Notes: a model not told the origin generated them from the sequence alone. DNA of 52,456 nt from an uncultured Bacteroidota bacterium (GCA_903831935.1 CAIKZP010000171.1:1-52456), one strand, 5' to 3'; positions 9,319 to 18,300 are shown, numbered from the stretch's first letter. Numbers and translations: made by a program.

Positions 9319-10212
9319 TTATTTTAATGCTTTGATAACTTCTTGAATAAAAATAGCTACTTTTTTTGCAGGATCACCCTGACCAAGTGTTTCAACTGGA
9401 ATGAATCCTCTATAAGTTGATGCTTTAATGATTTGGAATATTCTTTTTAAATCTGTTTTAACCTCTATGCCATTTTCATACATTTTTTCCTTGATCTGCC
9501 AATTAACAGCATAAGGTATGGTTTGTAATATTTGTGCGTAAGGATCTCCTTGATGGAAACTGCCAATATCAAGAATTAATCCAAACCATTCCATATTAAC
9601 TAGTTTTATCAGTTTCACAACATCATCTCCAGTTTGAATAAAATCATTATGGTTTTGAATGGCAACAATAACACCATGTTTTTGGCCATATGCAACACAT
9701 TCTTGAATATCTTTTGCCATCCATTGGGCAATTTCATCCCAGGTATAGCCTTTTGGATTCATCACACCAGAGAAAATCCGAATAACAGGTGCACCCAATT
9801 TGGCAGCTACTTCAATCCAATTTTTAATTAATTGAATATCTTCTTTACGTTTAGAAGCATCTGGATTGGTAAAATCATTTTTAATACCGGTGCCACTAAT
9901 AGATAATCCTAATTGATGCGCCCTGTGTTTTAATTTAAAAATGTATTCATCAGATGGCACACTAGGATAATTAGGAAAATAATACCCTGTTAAATCGACC
10001 CCTTCAAATTCATGTTTGGAACAGAAATCTAACACATCCATTAAATCCATTGTTTTAGCCTTTAATGGATCATTAAATGAATACGCATTTAAACTAGGTT
10101 TTAGCTTAATTGGATTGGGGTTAGCTTTGTTATTAGTAAAATCTACTTTACTAATAACCGGGGCAAATAATAATGATTTAACAAAATTGCGTCGGGCAAA
10201 TGGTTGATTCAT
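9319..10212 (-). CDS. Sugar phosphate isomerase/epimerase-like protein with Tat signal
   Basis: A 297-aa TIM-barrel protein of the xylose isomerase-like/AP endonuclease 2 superfamily. The N-terminus carries a twin-arginine signal (ARRNFVKSLLFAPVIS, Arg7-Arg8), so it is probably exported folded. Barrel motifs include LNAYSFNDPL, FCSKHEFEGVDLTGYYFP, APVIRIFSGV, VAIQNHNDF, LILDIGSFH and GFIPVETLGQGDP; the acid and His residues in the last four are the usual metal ligands. It is the first gene of a two-gene unit with the alginate-lyase-like gene, suggesting a role in handling uronic or other sugars outside the cytoplasm. The true substrate is unknown. Confidence 0.8.
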   Translation of the reverse strand: MNQPFARRNFVKSLLFAPVISKVDFTNNKANPNPIKLKPSLNAYSFNDPLKAKTMDLMDVLDFCSKHEFEGVDLTGYYFPNYPSVPSDEYIFKLKHRAHQLGLSISGTGIKNDFTNPDASKRKEDIQLIKNWIEVAAKLGAPVIRIFSGVMNPKGYTWDEIAQWMAKDIQECVAYGQKHGVIVAIQNHNDFIQTGDDVVKLIKLVNMEWFGLILDIGSFHQGDPYAQILQTIPYAVNWQIKEKMYENGIEVKTDLKRIFQIIKASTYRGFIPVETLGQGDPAKKVAIFIQEVIKALK

Positions 10213-10411
10213 GTATAAAAATTAAATATAAATTGCTAATGATAAATTGAATATAAAAAGCAGCCTTTCTAAATTAATTGAAAAGATTTCAACATCTAAT
10301 TTAATCAATGAATCTATAAATTTCATTTTAATTATTAATTTATCTAATCAATTAATACTGCAATATTATTAACTTAAAATGTTGATTGATAATTAGGAGT
10401 GTAACTATACT

Positions 10412-10449
10412 AAATGAGGCTGTATCAAACTAATGATACAGCCTCATTT
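10412..10449 (-). terminator. Terminator hairpin downstream of the IscA-type gene
   Basis: A 15-bp perfect stem (AAATGAGGCTGTATC with GATACAGCCTCATTT) and an 8-nt loop, 22 bp after the stop of the gene at 10471. The T-tract is short, so efficiency is uncertain. Confidence 0.7.
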
Positions 10450-10470
10450 AAATATATAATCTATTGAAAT

Positions 10471-10815
10471 CTAAACAGCAAATGAAGTACCACAACCACA
10501 AGTACTACTTGCATTTGGATTACTAAATGTAAATCCACGACTATTTAATCCTCCCTGCCAATCAACCTCCATTCCAAATAAATAAATTTGATGGCTCTTA
10601 TTCATTACACAGATAACACTCTCAATTTCAAATACCTCATCGGATTCTTCTGGTTTATCAAAACCCAATACATAGGTCATTCCGCTGCATCCACCACCCT
10701 TCACCCCTATACGTAAACGTTGCGTATGATCAAATTCAGGTTCATTCATTAAACGTTTAACTTCGGCAATTGCGCCTGCTGTTAATTTAACTGGAGATAT
10801 AGTAACAGTAGTCAT
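10471..10815 (-). CDS. HesB/IscA-family iron-sulfur carrier
   Basis: A 114-aa A-type carrier that holds and delivers Fe-S clusters to target enzymes in the cytoplasm. The three ligand cysteines are present: Cys43 in GVKGGGCSGMTYVLGF and Cys106/Cys108 in the C-terminal STCGCGTSFAV. Spacing and length are typical (IscA, SufA or ErpA cannot be separated here). It is a single gene on the minus strand, divergent from the membrane-protein gene at 10936, with a -7 box at 10833-10840. Fe-S clients in the window include NifJ. Confidence 0.92.
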   Translation of the reverse strand: MTTVTISPVKLTAGAIAEVKRLMNEPEFDHTQRLRIGVKGGGCSGMTYVLGFDKPEESDEVFEIESVICVMNKSHQIYLFGMEVDWQGGLNSRGFTFSNPNASSTCGCGTSFAV

Positions 10816-10832
10816 ATTTGAAATTTATACTA

Positions 10833-10840
10833 CAAAATTA
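10833..10840 (-). promoter_or_regulatory. Candidate -7 box for the IscA-type gene
   Basis: The minus strand reads TAATTTTG (TAnnTTTG), 17 nt before the start codon. No convincing -33 element was seen. Confidence 0.35.
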
Positions 10841-10913
10841 CAATCTTTCTAATAGAAATGATCCCTAGCATTTAGCGAATAATGGAATATTATAAATAAA
10901 CCCATCTTTAGCT

Positions 10914-10921
10914 TATTTTTG
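10914..10921 (+). promoter_or_regulatory. Candidate -7 box for the 10936-16281 gene run
   Basis: TATTTTTG matches TAnnTTTG and ends 14 nt before the ATG at 10936. A -33 TTTG is not evident. Confidence 0.35.
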
Positions 10922-10935
10922 AATAAAACAAGCAA

Positions 10936-11439
10936 ATGTTAGATACTACCATGTTTTTTACGGTTGTTATAGGAATTATGATTGCAGGGTTAGCTGGTTA
11001 TCTAATCTATTTACAACGAAAAGCAAAAGCTTCAGAAAATGCCTCTTCAGGGCTTAATAATGGCTTACAATTACAAGCATACGAGCGATTAACGGTTTTA
11101 GCCGATAGAATTGCATTACCCAATTTGATTGCACGATTAGCCATTGTTGGTTTGTCTGCACAAGAAATGCAAGAAATATTATTAAAACATGTTAGGGATG
11201 AATTTGAATATAATATCAGCCAACAAATATATGTTTCTGCCGATGCATGGTCTGCTATTAAAAACTTAAGGGAACAAAACCTTTATATCATTAATCAGGT
11301 AGCACAAAATTTACCATTAGAGGCAAGTAGTTCTGATTTAAATAAACAAATTCTAGCTTATTTAATGAATGATAAAAAAGGCAGGCTACATGAATTAGTT
11401 AGTGAAGTGTTGAGTTATGAGGCGAAAAAAATATTATAA
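10936..11439 (+). CDS. Conserved single-pass membrane protein (DUF7935-like)
   Basis: A 167-aa protein with one N-terminal helix (FFTVVIGIMIAGLAGYLIYL) followed by a basic, cytoplasmic helical domain. Well-marked stretches are LQAYERLTVLADRIALPNLIARL, the region around DEFEYNISQQIYVSADAW, REQNLYIINQVAQNLP and the closing LHELVSEVLSYEAKKIL. I recognise this as a conserved Bacteroidota family, I believe DUF7935, with no known function. The only hint comes from its position directly before the acyl-CoA mutase gene, 35 bp away. The domain label is from memory and should be checked. Confidence 0.7.
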   Translation: MLDTTMFFTVVIGIMIAGLAGYLIYLQRKAKASENASSGLNNGLQLQAYERLTVLADRIALPNLIARLAIVGLSAQEMQEILLKHVRDEFEYNISQQIYVSADAWSAIKNLREQNLYIINQVAQNLPLEASSSDLNKQILAYLMNDKKGRLHELVSEVLSYEAKKIL

Positions 11440-11474
11440 TGCTATTGTTAACCTATTTAATTTAATGATAAAAA

Positions 11475-13034
11475 ATGATAGATAATAAATGCTATACCGA
11501 TAGTGGAATTGAAATAAAAAAAGTCTATTACGCTTTACCAAATAACAATATTTCAATTGAAAATCCTGGTGAATTCCCATTTACTAGAGGCGTTCAAGCC
11601 GATATGTATCGTGGCAAATTATGGACAATGCGCCAATACGCAGGATTTTCTACTGCCGAAGAAAGCAACTTAAGATATCATTATTTATTATCTCAAGGGG
11701 TTAACGGATTAAGTGTTGCTTTTGATTTACCTACACAAATTGGATACGATAGTGATCATCCTTTATCGGATGGAGAAGTAGGTAAAGTTGGTGTTGCAAT
11801 TGATAGCATTGAAGACATGGAAAACCTATTTGCTGGTATTAATTTAGAGCAAGTATCTACTTCAATGACCATTAATGCCACTAGTTTTATTTTATTGGCT
11901 TTATATGTAGCAATTGCTAAAAAACAAGGCGCTGATTTAAATAAAATCACTGGTACAATTCAAAATGATATTTTAAAAGAATATGCAGCAAGAGGCACTT
12001 ATATCTATCCACCCAAACCTTCTATGCGCATTATCACAGACATATTTGAATGGTGTGCTAAAGAATTACCAAAATGGAATACGATATCCATTAGTGGTTA
12101 TCATATTAGAGAAGCTGGAAGTACCGCTGTTCAAGAAATTGCATTTACATTAAGTAATGGAAAATCTTATGTGCAAGCAGCATTAGACAAAGGATTAGAC
12201 ATTAATGTATTTGGAAAACGTTTGTCTTTTTTCTTTAATGCACACAATCATTTATTTGAAGAAGTGGCTAAGTTTCGTGCAGCAAGACGTATCTGGGCTA
12301 AGATGATGCAATCGTTGGGTGCTACAGACCAAAAAGCAATGATGCTGCGTTTCCATACACAAACCGGAGGCGCAACTTTAACGGCACAACAACCATTAAA
12401 TAATATTAGTAGGGTTACCATACAAACATTAGCCGCAGTTTTAGGTGGTACCCAAAGTTTACATACCAATGGATACGACGAAGCATTGAGTTTACCTACC
12501 GAAGAAGCTGCAAGAATTGCATTAAGAACACAGCAAATTGTTGCATTTGAAAGTGGCGTAGCTGATACGGTTGATCCATTAGCGGGTAGTTATTTTATTG
12601 AAAGTTTAACCAATGAAATAGAATTGGCTACCTTACAATTAATAGAAAAAATTGATGTAATGGGTGGTAGTGTTGCAGCAATTGAAGCAGGATTTATGCA
12701 AGAAGAAATTGCCAAATCAGCCTATGAATACCAACGCAATATTGAAAAGGTTGAAAAAGTAATTGTTGGCGTTAATAAATTTCAAATAACTGAAACCAAT
12801 CAAATTCCATCATTTAAAATTGATGATTCAATTCAAAAAGTACAGTCTAATAAATTAGCTATTCTTAAAAATAAAAGAGATGCAGAAAAAGCACATGCAT
12901 TATTAAACAAAATTGAAACAGTTGCTAGGTCTAATGAAAACTTGATGCCTATTGTTATTGAAGCAGTGGAACACTATTGTACACTTGGTGAAATAGCTGA
13001 TGTATTAAGAAAGGTTTTTGGAGAACATAAATAA
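11475..13034 (+). CDS. Methylmalonyl-CoA mutase-type catalytic subunit, no B12 domain
   Basis: A 519-aa TIM-barrel subunit of a coenzyme-B12 acyl-CoA mutase (methylmalonyl-CoA to or from succinyl-CoA). The family signatures [70 protein letters not shown] and [11 protein letters not shown] are intact. Aligning by spacing to the P. shermanii enzyme, Tyr89, Arg207 and His244 correspond to Tyr55, Arg173 and His210. Isobutyryl-CoA mutases usually have Phe and Gln at the first two positions, so methylmalonyl-CoA is the likelier substrate. The protein stops before a B12-binding domain, so it needs a small partner subunit encoded outside this window. It sits in a probable run with the genes at 10936 and 13066. 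Confidence 0.87.
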   Translation: MIDNKCYTDSGIEIKKVYYALPNNNISIENPGEFPFTRGVQADMYRGKLWTMRQYAGFSTAEESNLRYHYLLSQGVNGLSVAFDLPTQIGYDSDHPLSDGEVGKVGVAIDSIEDMENLFAGINLEQVSTSMTINATSFILLALYVAIAKKQGADLNKITGTIQNDILKEYAARGTYIYPPKPSMRIITDIFEWCAKELPKWNTISISGYHIREAGSTAVQEIAFTLSNGKSYVQAALDKGLDINVFGKRLSFFFNAHNHLFEEVAKFRAARRIWAKMMQSLGATDQKAMMLRFHTQTGGATLTAQQPLNNISRVTIQTLAAVLGGTQSLHTNGYDEALSLPTEEAARIALRTQQIVAFESGVADTVDPLAGSYFIESLTNEIELATLQLIEKIDVMGGSVAAIEAGFMQEEIAKSAYEYQRNIEKVEKVIVGVNKFQITETNQIPSFKIDDSIQKVQSNKLAILKNKRDAEKAHALLNKIETVARSNENLMPIVIEAVEHYCTLGEIADVLRKVFGEHK

Positions 13035-13065
13035 TTTTATGCTATTGATTTTTTAAACCCATTTC

Positions 13066-14364
13066 ATGAAAAAATATATACTTATTTGCCTGTTTGTTTT
13101 ACCTACTTTTTTAAATGCACAGGTAACACCAGTTATTATTGAACAGGCAACAAAACAAGTCAATGATTCAGTCATTGCATGGAGAAGACATTTGCACCAA
13201 TTTCCAGAATTGTCTAATCGCGAAACAAATACAATGCAGTATATCGTTTCAAAATTAAAGGGATTGGGATTAACTATTAAATCGGGTGTGGCAAAAACCG
13301 GAGTAGTAGCAATATTAAAAGGTAATAAACCCGGCCCTGTTATAGCATTGCGTGCAGATATAGATGCATTACCAGTAATTGAGCGATCAACATTAACTTA
13401 TGCATCTAAAGAAATAGGCGAATACAATGGTCAAAAAGTTCCTGTAATGCATGCATGTGGCCATGATGCGCACATAGCCATACTTTTAGGTGCCGCAACT
13501 GTTTTGAGTAAAATGAAAAATGATATTGTTGGAACGATTGTATTTATTTTTCAACCTGCCGAAGAAGGCACTCCAGGAACAGAAGAAGGAGGTGCACCAA
13601 TGATGATAAAAGAAGGTGTCATGGACAATCCTAAAGTAGACGTGATTTTTGGTTTACACATGAATTCGCAAACTGAAATTGGTACCATTAAATACAAATC
13701 TGGAGCTGTAATGGCTAGTTCCGATTGGTTTACTATTAAAATAAAAGGCAAACAATCACATGGTTCACAACCTTGGAGTGGTATTGACCCTATTGTTGTT
13801 TCGGCACAAATTATCAATGGATTACAAACCATTGTAAGCAGACAATCAGAATTAACTAAAGCACCTGTGGTTATTACAGTAGGAAAAATTAATAGTGGTG
13901 TACGACCAAATATTATTCCAGAAGACCTAATTATGGAAGGAACCATTAGAACTTTAGATGCAAGTATGCAAAAAGATGTTCATGAACGCATCCGCATAAC
14001 TACCCAAAAAATTGCAGAAGCATCTGGTGCAAAAGCAGAAATTAGTATAGATACAAAAACACTTGTAACCTATAACGATCCTGCACTTGTAAAGATGATG
14101 TTGCCTTCATTAGAAGCCGCTACTGGTAAAGGAAATTTAATAGAAAATGAATGGACAACTGGCGCAGAAGATTTTTCATACTATGGACAAAAAGCACCTG
14201 CATTTTTCTTTTTTCTAGGAGGAATGCCAAAAGGACAAGACCCATTAAAAGCTGCACCGCACCATACACCTGATTTTATTATTGATGATAGTAAATTAGA
14301 CCTTGGCGTAAAGGCATTTTGTAATTTAGTATTTGATTACTCGAAATTGAAAACATCAAAATAA
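13066..14364 (+). CDS. Secreted M20-family amidohydrolase
   Basis: A 432-aa exported metallo-amidohydrolase with signal MKKYILICLFVLPTFLNAQ. It belongs to the hippurate/N-acyl-amino-acid hydrolase branch of M20: WRRHLHQFPELSNRE at the start of the catalytic domain, ALRADIDALPV, the metal-binding segment MHACGHDAH with Cys131 and His133, and PAEEGTPGTEEGG. The dimerisation domain follows (GKQSHGSQPWSGIDP, NIIPEDLIMEGTIRTLD), then a late catalytic-domain ligand region TGAEDFSYY and PHHTPDF. It probably removes acyl groups or splits short peptides in the periplasm. It lies 31 bp after the mutase gene and 18 bp before the S9 peptidase. Confidence 0.9.
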   Translation: MKKYILICLFVLPTFLNAQVTPVIIEQATKQVNDSVIAWRRHLHQFPELSNRETNTMQYIVSKLKGLGLTIKSGVAKTGVVAILKGNKPGPVIALRADIDALPVIERSTLTYASKEIGEYNGQKVPVMHACGHDAHIAILLGAATVLSKMKNDIVGTIVFIFQPAEEGTPGTEEGGAPMMIKEGVMDNPKVDVIFGLHMNSQTEIGTIKYKSGAVMASSDWFTIKIKGKQSHGSQPWSGIDPIVVSAQIINGLQTIVSRQSELTKAPVVITVGKINSGVRPNIIPEDLIMEGTIRTLDASMQKDVHERIRITTQKIAEASGAKAEISIDTKTLVTYNDPALVKMMLPSLEAATGKGNLIENEWTTGAEDFSYYGQKAPAFFFFLGGMPKGQDPLKAAPHHTPDFIIDDSKLDLGVKAFCNLVFDYSKLKTSK

Positions 14365-14382
14365 TTCACTAAAATTAATACA

Positions 14383-16281
14383 ATGAAAAAGTTCTTGTTT
14401 TTATTAATTAGTATTAGCTATTTAAATAGTCAAGCTCAAGAAAACCTCAGTCCTGAAATGCTTTGGAAACTAGGCAGGGTAAGTGGTATAGGCATTTCTA
14501 CCAATAAACAGTATTTAGTATATAGTGTTAATATTCCAAATATTGAATTGAATAAAGGCAATATTAAAACGTACAAATTATCATTAAACGGCGGCAATCC
14601 TGAAGAAATTTCATCGACCGATAATTTGATTGAAAATTCAAAGTTATCTGCAGATGGAAAATATATGATTAGTAGTGATGCAGTAAAAATTAAAAATATT
14701 TCTGGCGCTGATTTTTATCCTTCATTAACCAAATCGAATGTTCAAATTTACGAATCATTAAACTATCGTCATTGGGATACTTGGGAAGACGGAAAATTTG
14801 ACCATGTATTTTTGGCGCCATTAAAAGATGGAAAAGCTGGCAATGCAATTGATTTATTAAAAGACCAACCATTTGACTGTCCTCAAAAACCATTTGGTGG
14901 AGACGAAGATTTTATTTGGAATCCAGATAGTAAGCATGTGGTGTATGTATCAAAAAAATCATTTGGAACAGCTTATGCCATTAGTACAAATACCGATTTG
15001 TTTGAGTATGATATTACTACAGGCACTACTAAAAACTTAACCGACAATAATAAAGGTTATGATTTAAGTCCTGCCTATAATTCAAAAGGTGTTCTAGCCT
15101 ATTTAAGCATGCAGCGTGAAGGCTATGAAGCAGATAAACAAGATTTAATATTATGGAATGGACAAACTAAAATTAATCTTACCAAACAAAGAGACGACAT
15201 TCATGTAGAAAGTTTTAAATGGAGTGACGATGGAAATACTATCTTTTTTATTGCACCTCAAAAAGGAATGGTTCATTTGTTTCAAGTAACATTATCAGGT
15301 ACGAATTCAAAAATTACACAATTAAATAAAGACGAATTTGAAGTAAATGGCATTGTAGGACAAGTTGGAAATGCTTTATATATATCAAAAGTAGATTTCA
15401 ACCATGCTTCTGAAATTTATAAACTTGATTTAACTAATGGAAAAATTACACAAGTAACACATGTAAACAACGAAAAATATCAGTCAATTGCAAAAGTAAC
15501 TAGTTCTTATAAAATGGTTACAACCACTGATGGCAAACAAATGCCTACATGGGTTATTTATCCTCCTAATTTCGATAAAACAAAAAAATACCCTACCCTT
15601 TTGTTCTGTTTGGGTGGCCCTCAAGGTACAACGCCTCAATACTCATTCAGGTGGAACTTTCAGTTAATGGCATCTCAAGGATATATTGTTGTTGCACCAG
15701 ATAGAAGAGGCGTATTTGGCAATGGCACAAAATGGACAGAAGGTGTTAGTAAAGACTGGGGAGGACAAGCTATTAGAGACTATTTAAGTGCTATTGACGC
15801 AGTTTCAAAAGAATCTTATGTAGACAAACAAAGACTGGGTTGTGTTGGTGCTAGTTTTGGCGGATTTTCAGTATTTGCGCTAGAAGCCTTACACAATGGT
15901 CGTTTCAAAACATTTATTTCTCACGATGGTGTTTTTGATTTTAGAAGTATGTATGGTACTACCGATGAAATGTGGTTTGAAAATTTTGAAAAAGGTGGTG
16001 CTTATTATGATAAAAATAATGCCATAGCCCAACGATCATTTACACAGTCTCCAAGTAATTTTGTTGACAAATGGAATACCCCTATTTTAATTATACAAGG
16101 CGGTAAAGATTATCGCGTACCAATTGAACAAGGACAACAAGCATTTCAAGCAGCACAATTAAAAGGAATTAAAAGTAGATTTTTATATTTTCCAGACGAA
16201 AATCATTGGATTTTGAAAGCACAAGACGCTTTGGTTTGGCACCATGAATTTTATAAATGGTTAACAGAAACCTTACAATAA
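14383..16281 (+). CDS. Secreted S9-family prolyl oligopeptidase-like peptidase
   Basis: A 632-aa exported serine peptidase with signal MKKFLFLLISISYLNSQAQ. The N-terminal half is a beta-propeller of WD40-like repeats (SADGKYMIS, NPDSKHVVYVS, SDDGNTIFFI). The C-terminal half is an alpha/beta hydrolase with GGPQG, the nucleophile elbow GASFGGFS (Ser491), QGGKDYRVP (Asp576) and DENHWI (His608), a complete triad. It resembles acylaminoacyl-peptidases/DPP4-like enzymes that trim oligopeptides. It is the last gene of the run, ends at a strong terminator, and with the M20 gene forms a likely peptide-scavenging pair. Confidence 0.92.
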   Translation: MKKFLFLLISISYLNSQAQENLSPEMLWKLGRVSGIGISTNKQYLVYSVNIPNIELNKGNIKTYKLSLNGGNPEEISSTDNLIENSKLSADGKYMISSDAVKIKNISGADFYPSLTKSNVQIYESLNYRHWDTWEDGKFDHVFLAPLKDGKAGNAIDLLKDQPFDCPQKPFGGDEDFIWNPDSKHVVYVSKKSFGTAYAISTNTDLFEYDITTGTTKNLTDNNKGYDLSPAYNSKGVLAYLSMQREGYEADKQDLILWNGQTKINLTKQRDDIHVESFKWSDDGNTIFFIAPQKGMVHLFQVTLSGTNSKITQLNKDEFEVNGIVGQVGNALYISKVDFNHASEIYKLDLTNGKITQVTHVNNEKYQSIAKVTSSYKMVTTTDGKQMPTWVIYPPNFDKTKKYPTLLFCLGGPQGTTPQYSFRWNFQLMASQGYIVVAPDRRGVFGNGTKWTEGVSKDWGGQAIRDYLSAIDAVSKESYVDKQRLGCVGASFGGFSVFALEALHNGRFKTFISHDGVFDFRSMYGTTDEMWFENFEKGGAYYDKNNAIAQRSFTQSPSNFVDKWNTPILIIQGGKDYRVPIEQGQQAFQAAQLKGIKSRFLYFPDENHWILKAQDALVWHHEFYKWLTETLQ

Positions 16282-16319
16282 AATTAAAGGAGTATCGAAT
16301 TGATACTCCTTTAATTTTT
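16281..16319. terminator. Bidirectional terminator between converging genes
   Basis: A 16-bp perfect stem (AAATTAAAGGAGTATC with GATACTCCTTTAATTT), a GAATT loop and a T-run. It lies between the S9 peptidase and the converging YggS-type gene. Confidence 0.88.
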
Positions 16320-16337
16320 CTCCTATTGACGGAAATA

Positions 16338-16997
16338 TTATTTCGAGTAGTCTCTTGCACCAAATAGCAAACTGCCAATCCTTACCAAATTAGAACCAGC
16401 ATCTATGGCAATTGTATAATCACTACTCATTCCCATAGACAGTATAGAAAAAGAATTAGTTAATTGATATTTTTTATATAAAGATTGTAAATGATTGAAC
16501 TCATTTTTTAGCACCTGTGTATCTGAACTAAACGAAGCCATTCCCATCAAACCCTTAATGTTAATATTAGATAGTGTTGATGCTGCATCAATGGCTTCTG
16601 CTAATTCCTTTTCATCCATCCCAAACTTTGTTTCTTCTTGTGCTATATAAACTTGTAACAAACAATCAATCACTCGATTATTTTTAATTGCCTGTTTGTT
16701 TATCTCTTGCAATAATTTCAAACTATCTACTCCATGAATTAAATGTACAAATGGAGCAATGTATTTTACTTTGTTCGATTGTAAATGCCCTATAAAATGC
16801 CAACGAATATCTAAAGGCAAACTTGCATGTTTGTCAACTAGTTCTTGTACATAATTTTCTCCAAAATCTCTTTGTCCTAAATCATACAATTCTTTAACAG
16901 CTTCATTGGGCTTGGTTTTACTAACTGCTACAAGTGTTGTATGCTGTTCTAATAAAAATTTCGAAATCGCTTTGTATGTATCTGCTGCTATTAACAT
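16338..16997 (-). CDS. YggS-family PLP homeostasis protein
   Basis: A 219-aa single-domain PLP-binding barrel protein (COG0325) that buffers pyridoxal phosphate and affects amino-acid and vitamin B6 balance; no enzymatic reaction is known. Visible: the PLP lysine in TLVAVSKTKP (Lys27), FGENYVQELVDKH, IRWHFIGHLQSNKVKYI, the segment around KFGMDEKEL, GLMGMASF, LSMGMSSDY and the closing VRIGSLLFGAR. Length is typical. It follows the unknown secreted-protein gene by 42 bp in the same direction. Confidence 0.93.
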   Translation of the reverse strand: MLIAADTYKAISKFLLEQHTTLVAVSKTKPNEAVKELYDLGQRDFGENYVQELVDKHASLPLDIRWHFIGHLQSNKVKYIAPFVHLIHGVDSLKLLQEINKQAIKNNRVIDCLLQVYIAQEETKFGMDEKELAEAIDAASTLSNINIKGLMGMASFSSDTQVLKNEFNHLQSLYKKYQLTNSFSILSMGMSSDYTIAIDAGSNLVRIGSLLFGARDYSK

Positions 16998-17039
16998 TTG
17001 GTAAAGATATTTGGTATTGAGCCTTTCTTAATTTTAAAT

Positions 17040-18215
17040 TTATTTTGCTTGCCTCTTTTGTTGCCAAACTAAATTTTCTAATAATAATATTTGATTATAT
17101 GCCGGGCTATGATAAGTGAATTTAACCAATCCAGTAGATGAAGCTATTTTTTTAAACGGATTAGTTAACATTGATGCAATATTGGCAATGAAAAAAGGGT
17201 AATCGTCTTCTTCTATTAATTCAATTAAATTAACCTCAGCAGGAATAACCATCTTTGGCATATCAATTCCCCACCGCATTAGCGAAGTACTTAAAATTAT
17301 TTTTTCTAAAAAACTATTCGAATGAGTATAACAATTTTTTGCCGATAGAATTAATTTAGATTGATACTGATCTAGAGCAGGAATTGATTTTAATGACATT
17401 AATCGAGATAGGTGGTAAAGAATAACAGCTGTAGTATTATAATGCGGAGATACATAACTGGCCGCAGTTTCATAATGATTAGACTCAATCACTTTTACAA
17501 TTAAATCTATGCTAGCAGAATCTGCCTTTGAAAATGGCATCTGGTATTTTTGAACAAAATACAATACGTTCATTAAAACAGATACATCAAAATCAACGGG
17601 CATTTTTTTTCCAAACCAGGTTGAATACGCAGGAATGTCTTGGTATTGTTTAAATGTATTGTTGATTTTTTTCTTTGATTGATTGGTATAATCTTGCATT
17701 AAAACATGGATAGCATTAGCAACTGAATCTGGCGCATTCATTACCATCAATAGCATCACGGTATCATCAAAATCATCTGGTAGTGCTTGTGATTTATTGA
17801 ATAGATTTAATAGACCACTGTTAGGAAAAATCCTAGGCGTATCTGTAGACCAAAAATTATACGTATTTCTACCTTTTTGGTTTTTAAATTTATTAAAATA
17901 AGGTTTTGCTTGGTTGATAATATTATTTACTTGTTCCTTTTCAATTGCATCAAACTGATTTTCTAGGTCTTGAAGTGTAAAACAAATCAATCCAGTATAA
18001 AAGGCATTGATATCGGCTTTCTGACGGTGTTTGTTTAAGTGATAAGTTCTATAAGAAGCAAATGATCCTTTTGGAATATTGCCGTTTGAAATAGCCTGTA
18101 TTGAAGCAATTCTTTGCAATAACATTTTTATTGATAAAGAATCACTTGCCTTTACTGTAAAACAGGATAGACAAATAAATATAAATGGATAATATAAATG
18201 TATTTTTTGCTTCAA
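17040..18215 (-). CDS. Secreted helical protein with DxDDT motif, unknown function
   Basis: I do not recognise this protein. No ATG precedes the signal sequence, so a TTG start is needed. The TTG at 18215 gives a standard signal (KQKIHLYYPFIFICLSCFTVKA) and 391 aa; the TTG at 18245 would add ten residues. The mature part is almost all helical. It has an NTYNFWSTDTPRIFPN stretch, then LPDDFDDTVMLLMVM (residues 145-159), a later PVDFDVSVLMNVLYFV, and a HYNTTAVILYHLSRL helix. The paired acidic turns before helices resemble alpha-toroid proteins (terpenoid cyclase-like, or six-hairpin glycosidase-like), but the length and secretion argue against a true terpene cyclase. It probably shares a transcript with the YggS-type gene. 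Confidence 0.6.
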   Translation of the reverse strand: MKQKIHLYYPFIFICLSCFTVKASDSLSIKMLLQRIASIQAISNGNIPKGSFASYRTYHLNKHRQKADINAFYTGLICFTLQDLENQFDAIEKEQVNNIINQAKPYFNKFKNQKGRNTYNFWSTDTPRIFPNSGLLNLFNKSQALPDDFDDTVMLLMVMNAPDSVANAIHVLMQDYTNQSKKKINNTFKQYQDIPAYSTWFGKKMPVDFDVSVLMNVLYFVQKYQMPFSKADSASIDLIVKVIESNHYETAASYVSPHYNTTAVILYHLSRLMSLKSIPALDQYQSKLILSAKNCYTHSNSFLEKIILSTSLMRWGIDMPKMVIPAEVNLIELIEEDDYPFFIANIASMLTNPFKKIASSTGLVKFTYHSPAYNQILLLENLVWQQKRQAK

Positions 18216-18259
18216 TGCTGTAAATGTAATATCAAATTGAAACAATTGTATACAAGAAA

Positions 18260-18281
18260 GCCCAATGTTTTCACATTGGGC
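18260..18281 (-). terminator. Hairpin after the acyl-CoA dehydrogenase gene
   Basis: A 9-bp perfect stem (GCCCAATGT with ACATTGGGC) and a 4-nt loop, 20 bp after the stop. On the minus strand it is followed by a short T-rich stretch (CTTTCTTG), so termination is probably moderate. Confidence 0.55.
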
Positions 18282-18300
18282 CTAAAAAGGGTTGTTATCA

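Noticed and set aside
10213-10411. Hidden small gene or tRNA in the AT-rich gap upstream of the Tat-type isomerase
   Set aside because: No cloverleaf, no plausible reading frame and no repeat structure beyond the terminator next to it were seen.
17040-18215. Terpene cyclase identity for the DxDDT protein
   Set aside because: It is too short, is secreted, lacks the repeated QW motifs, and shows only one DxDDT-like turn. I keep it as unknown.
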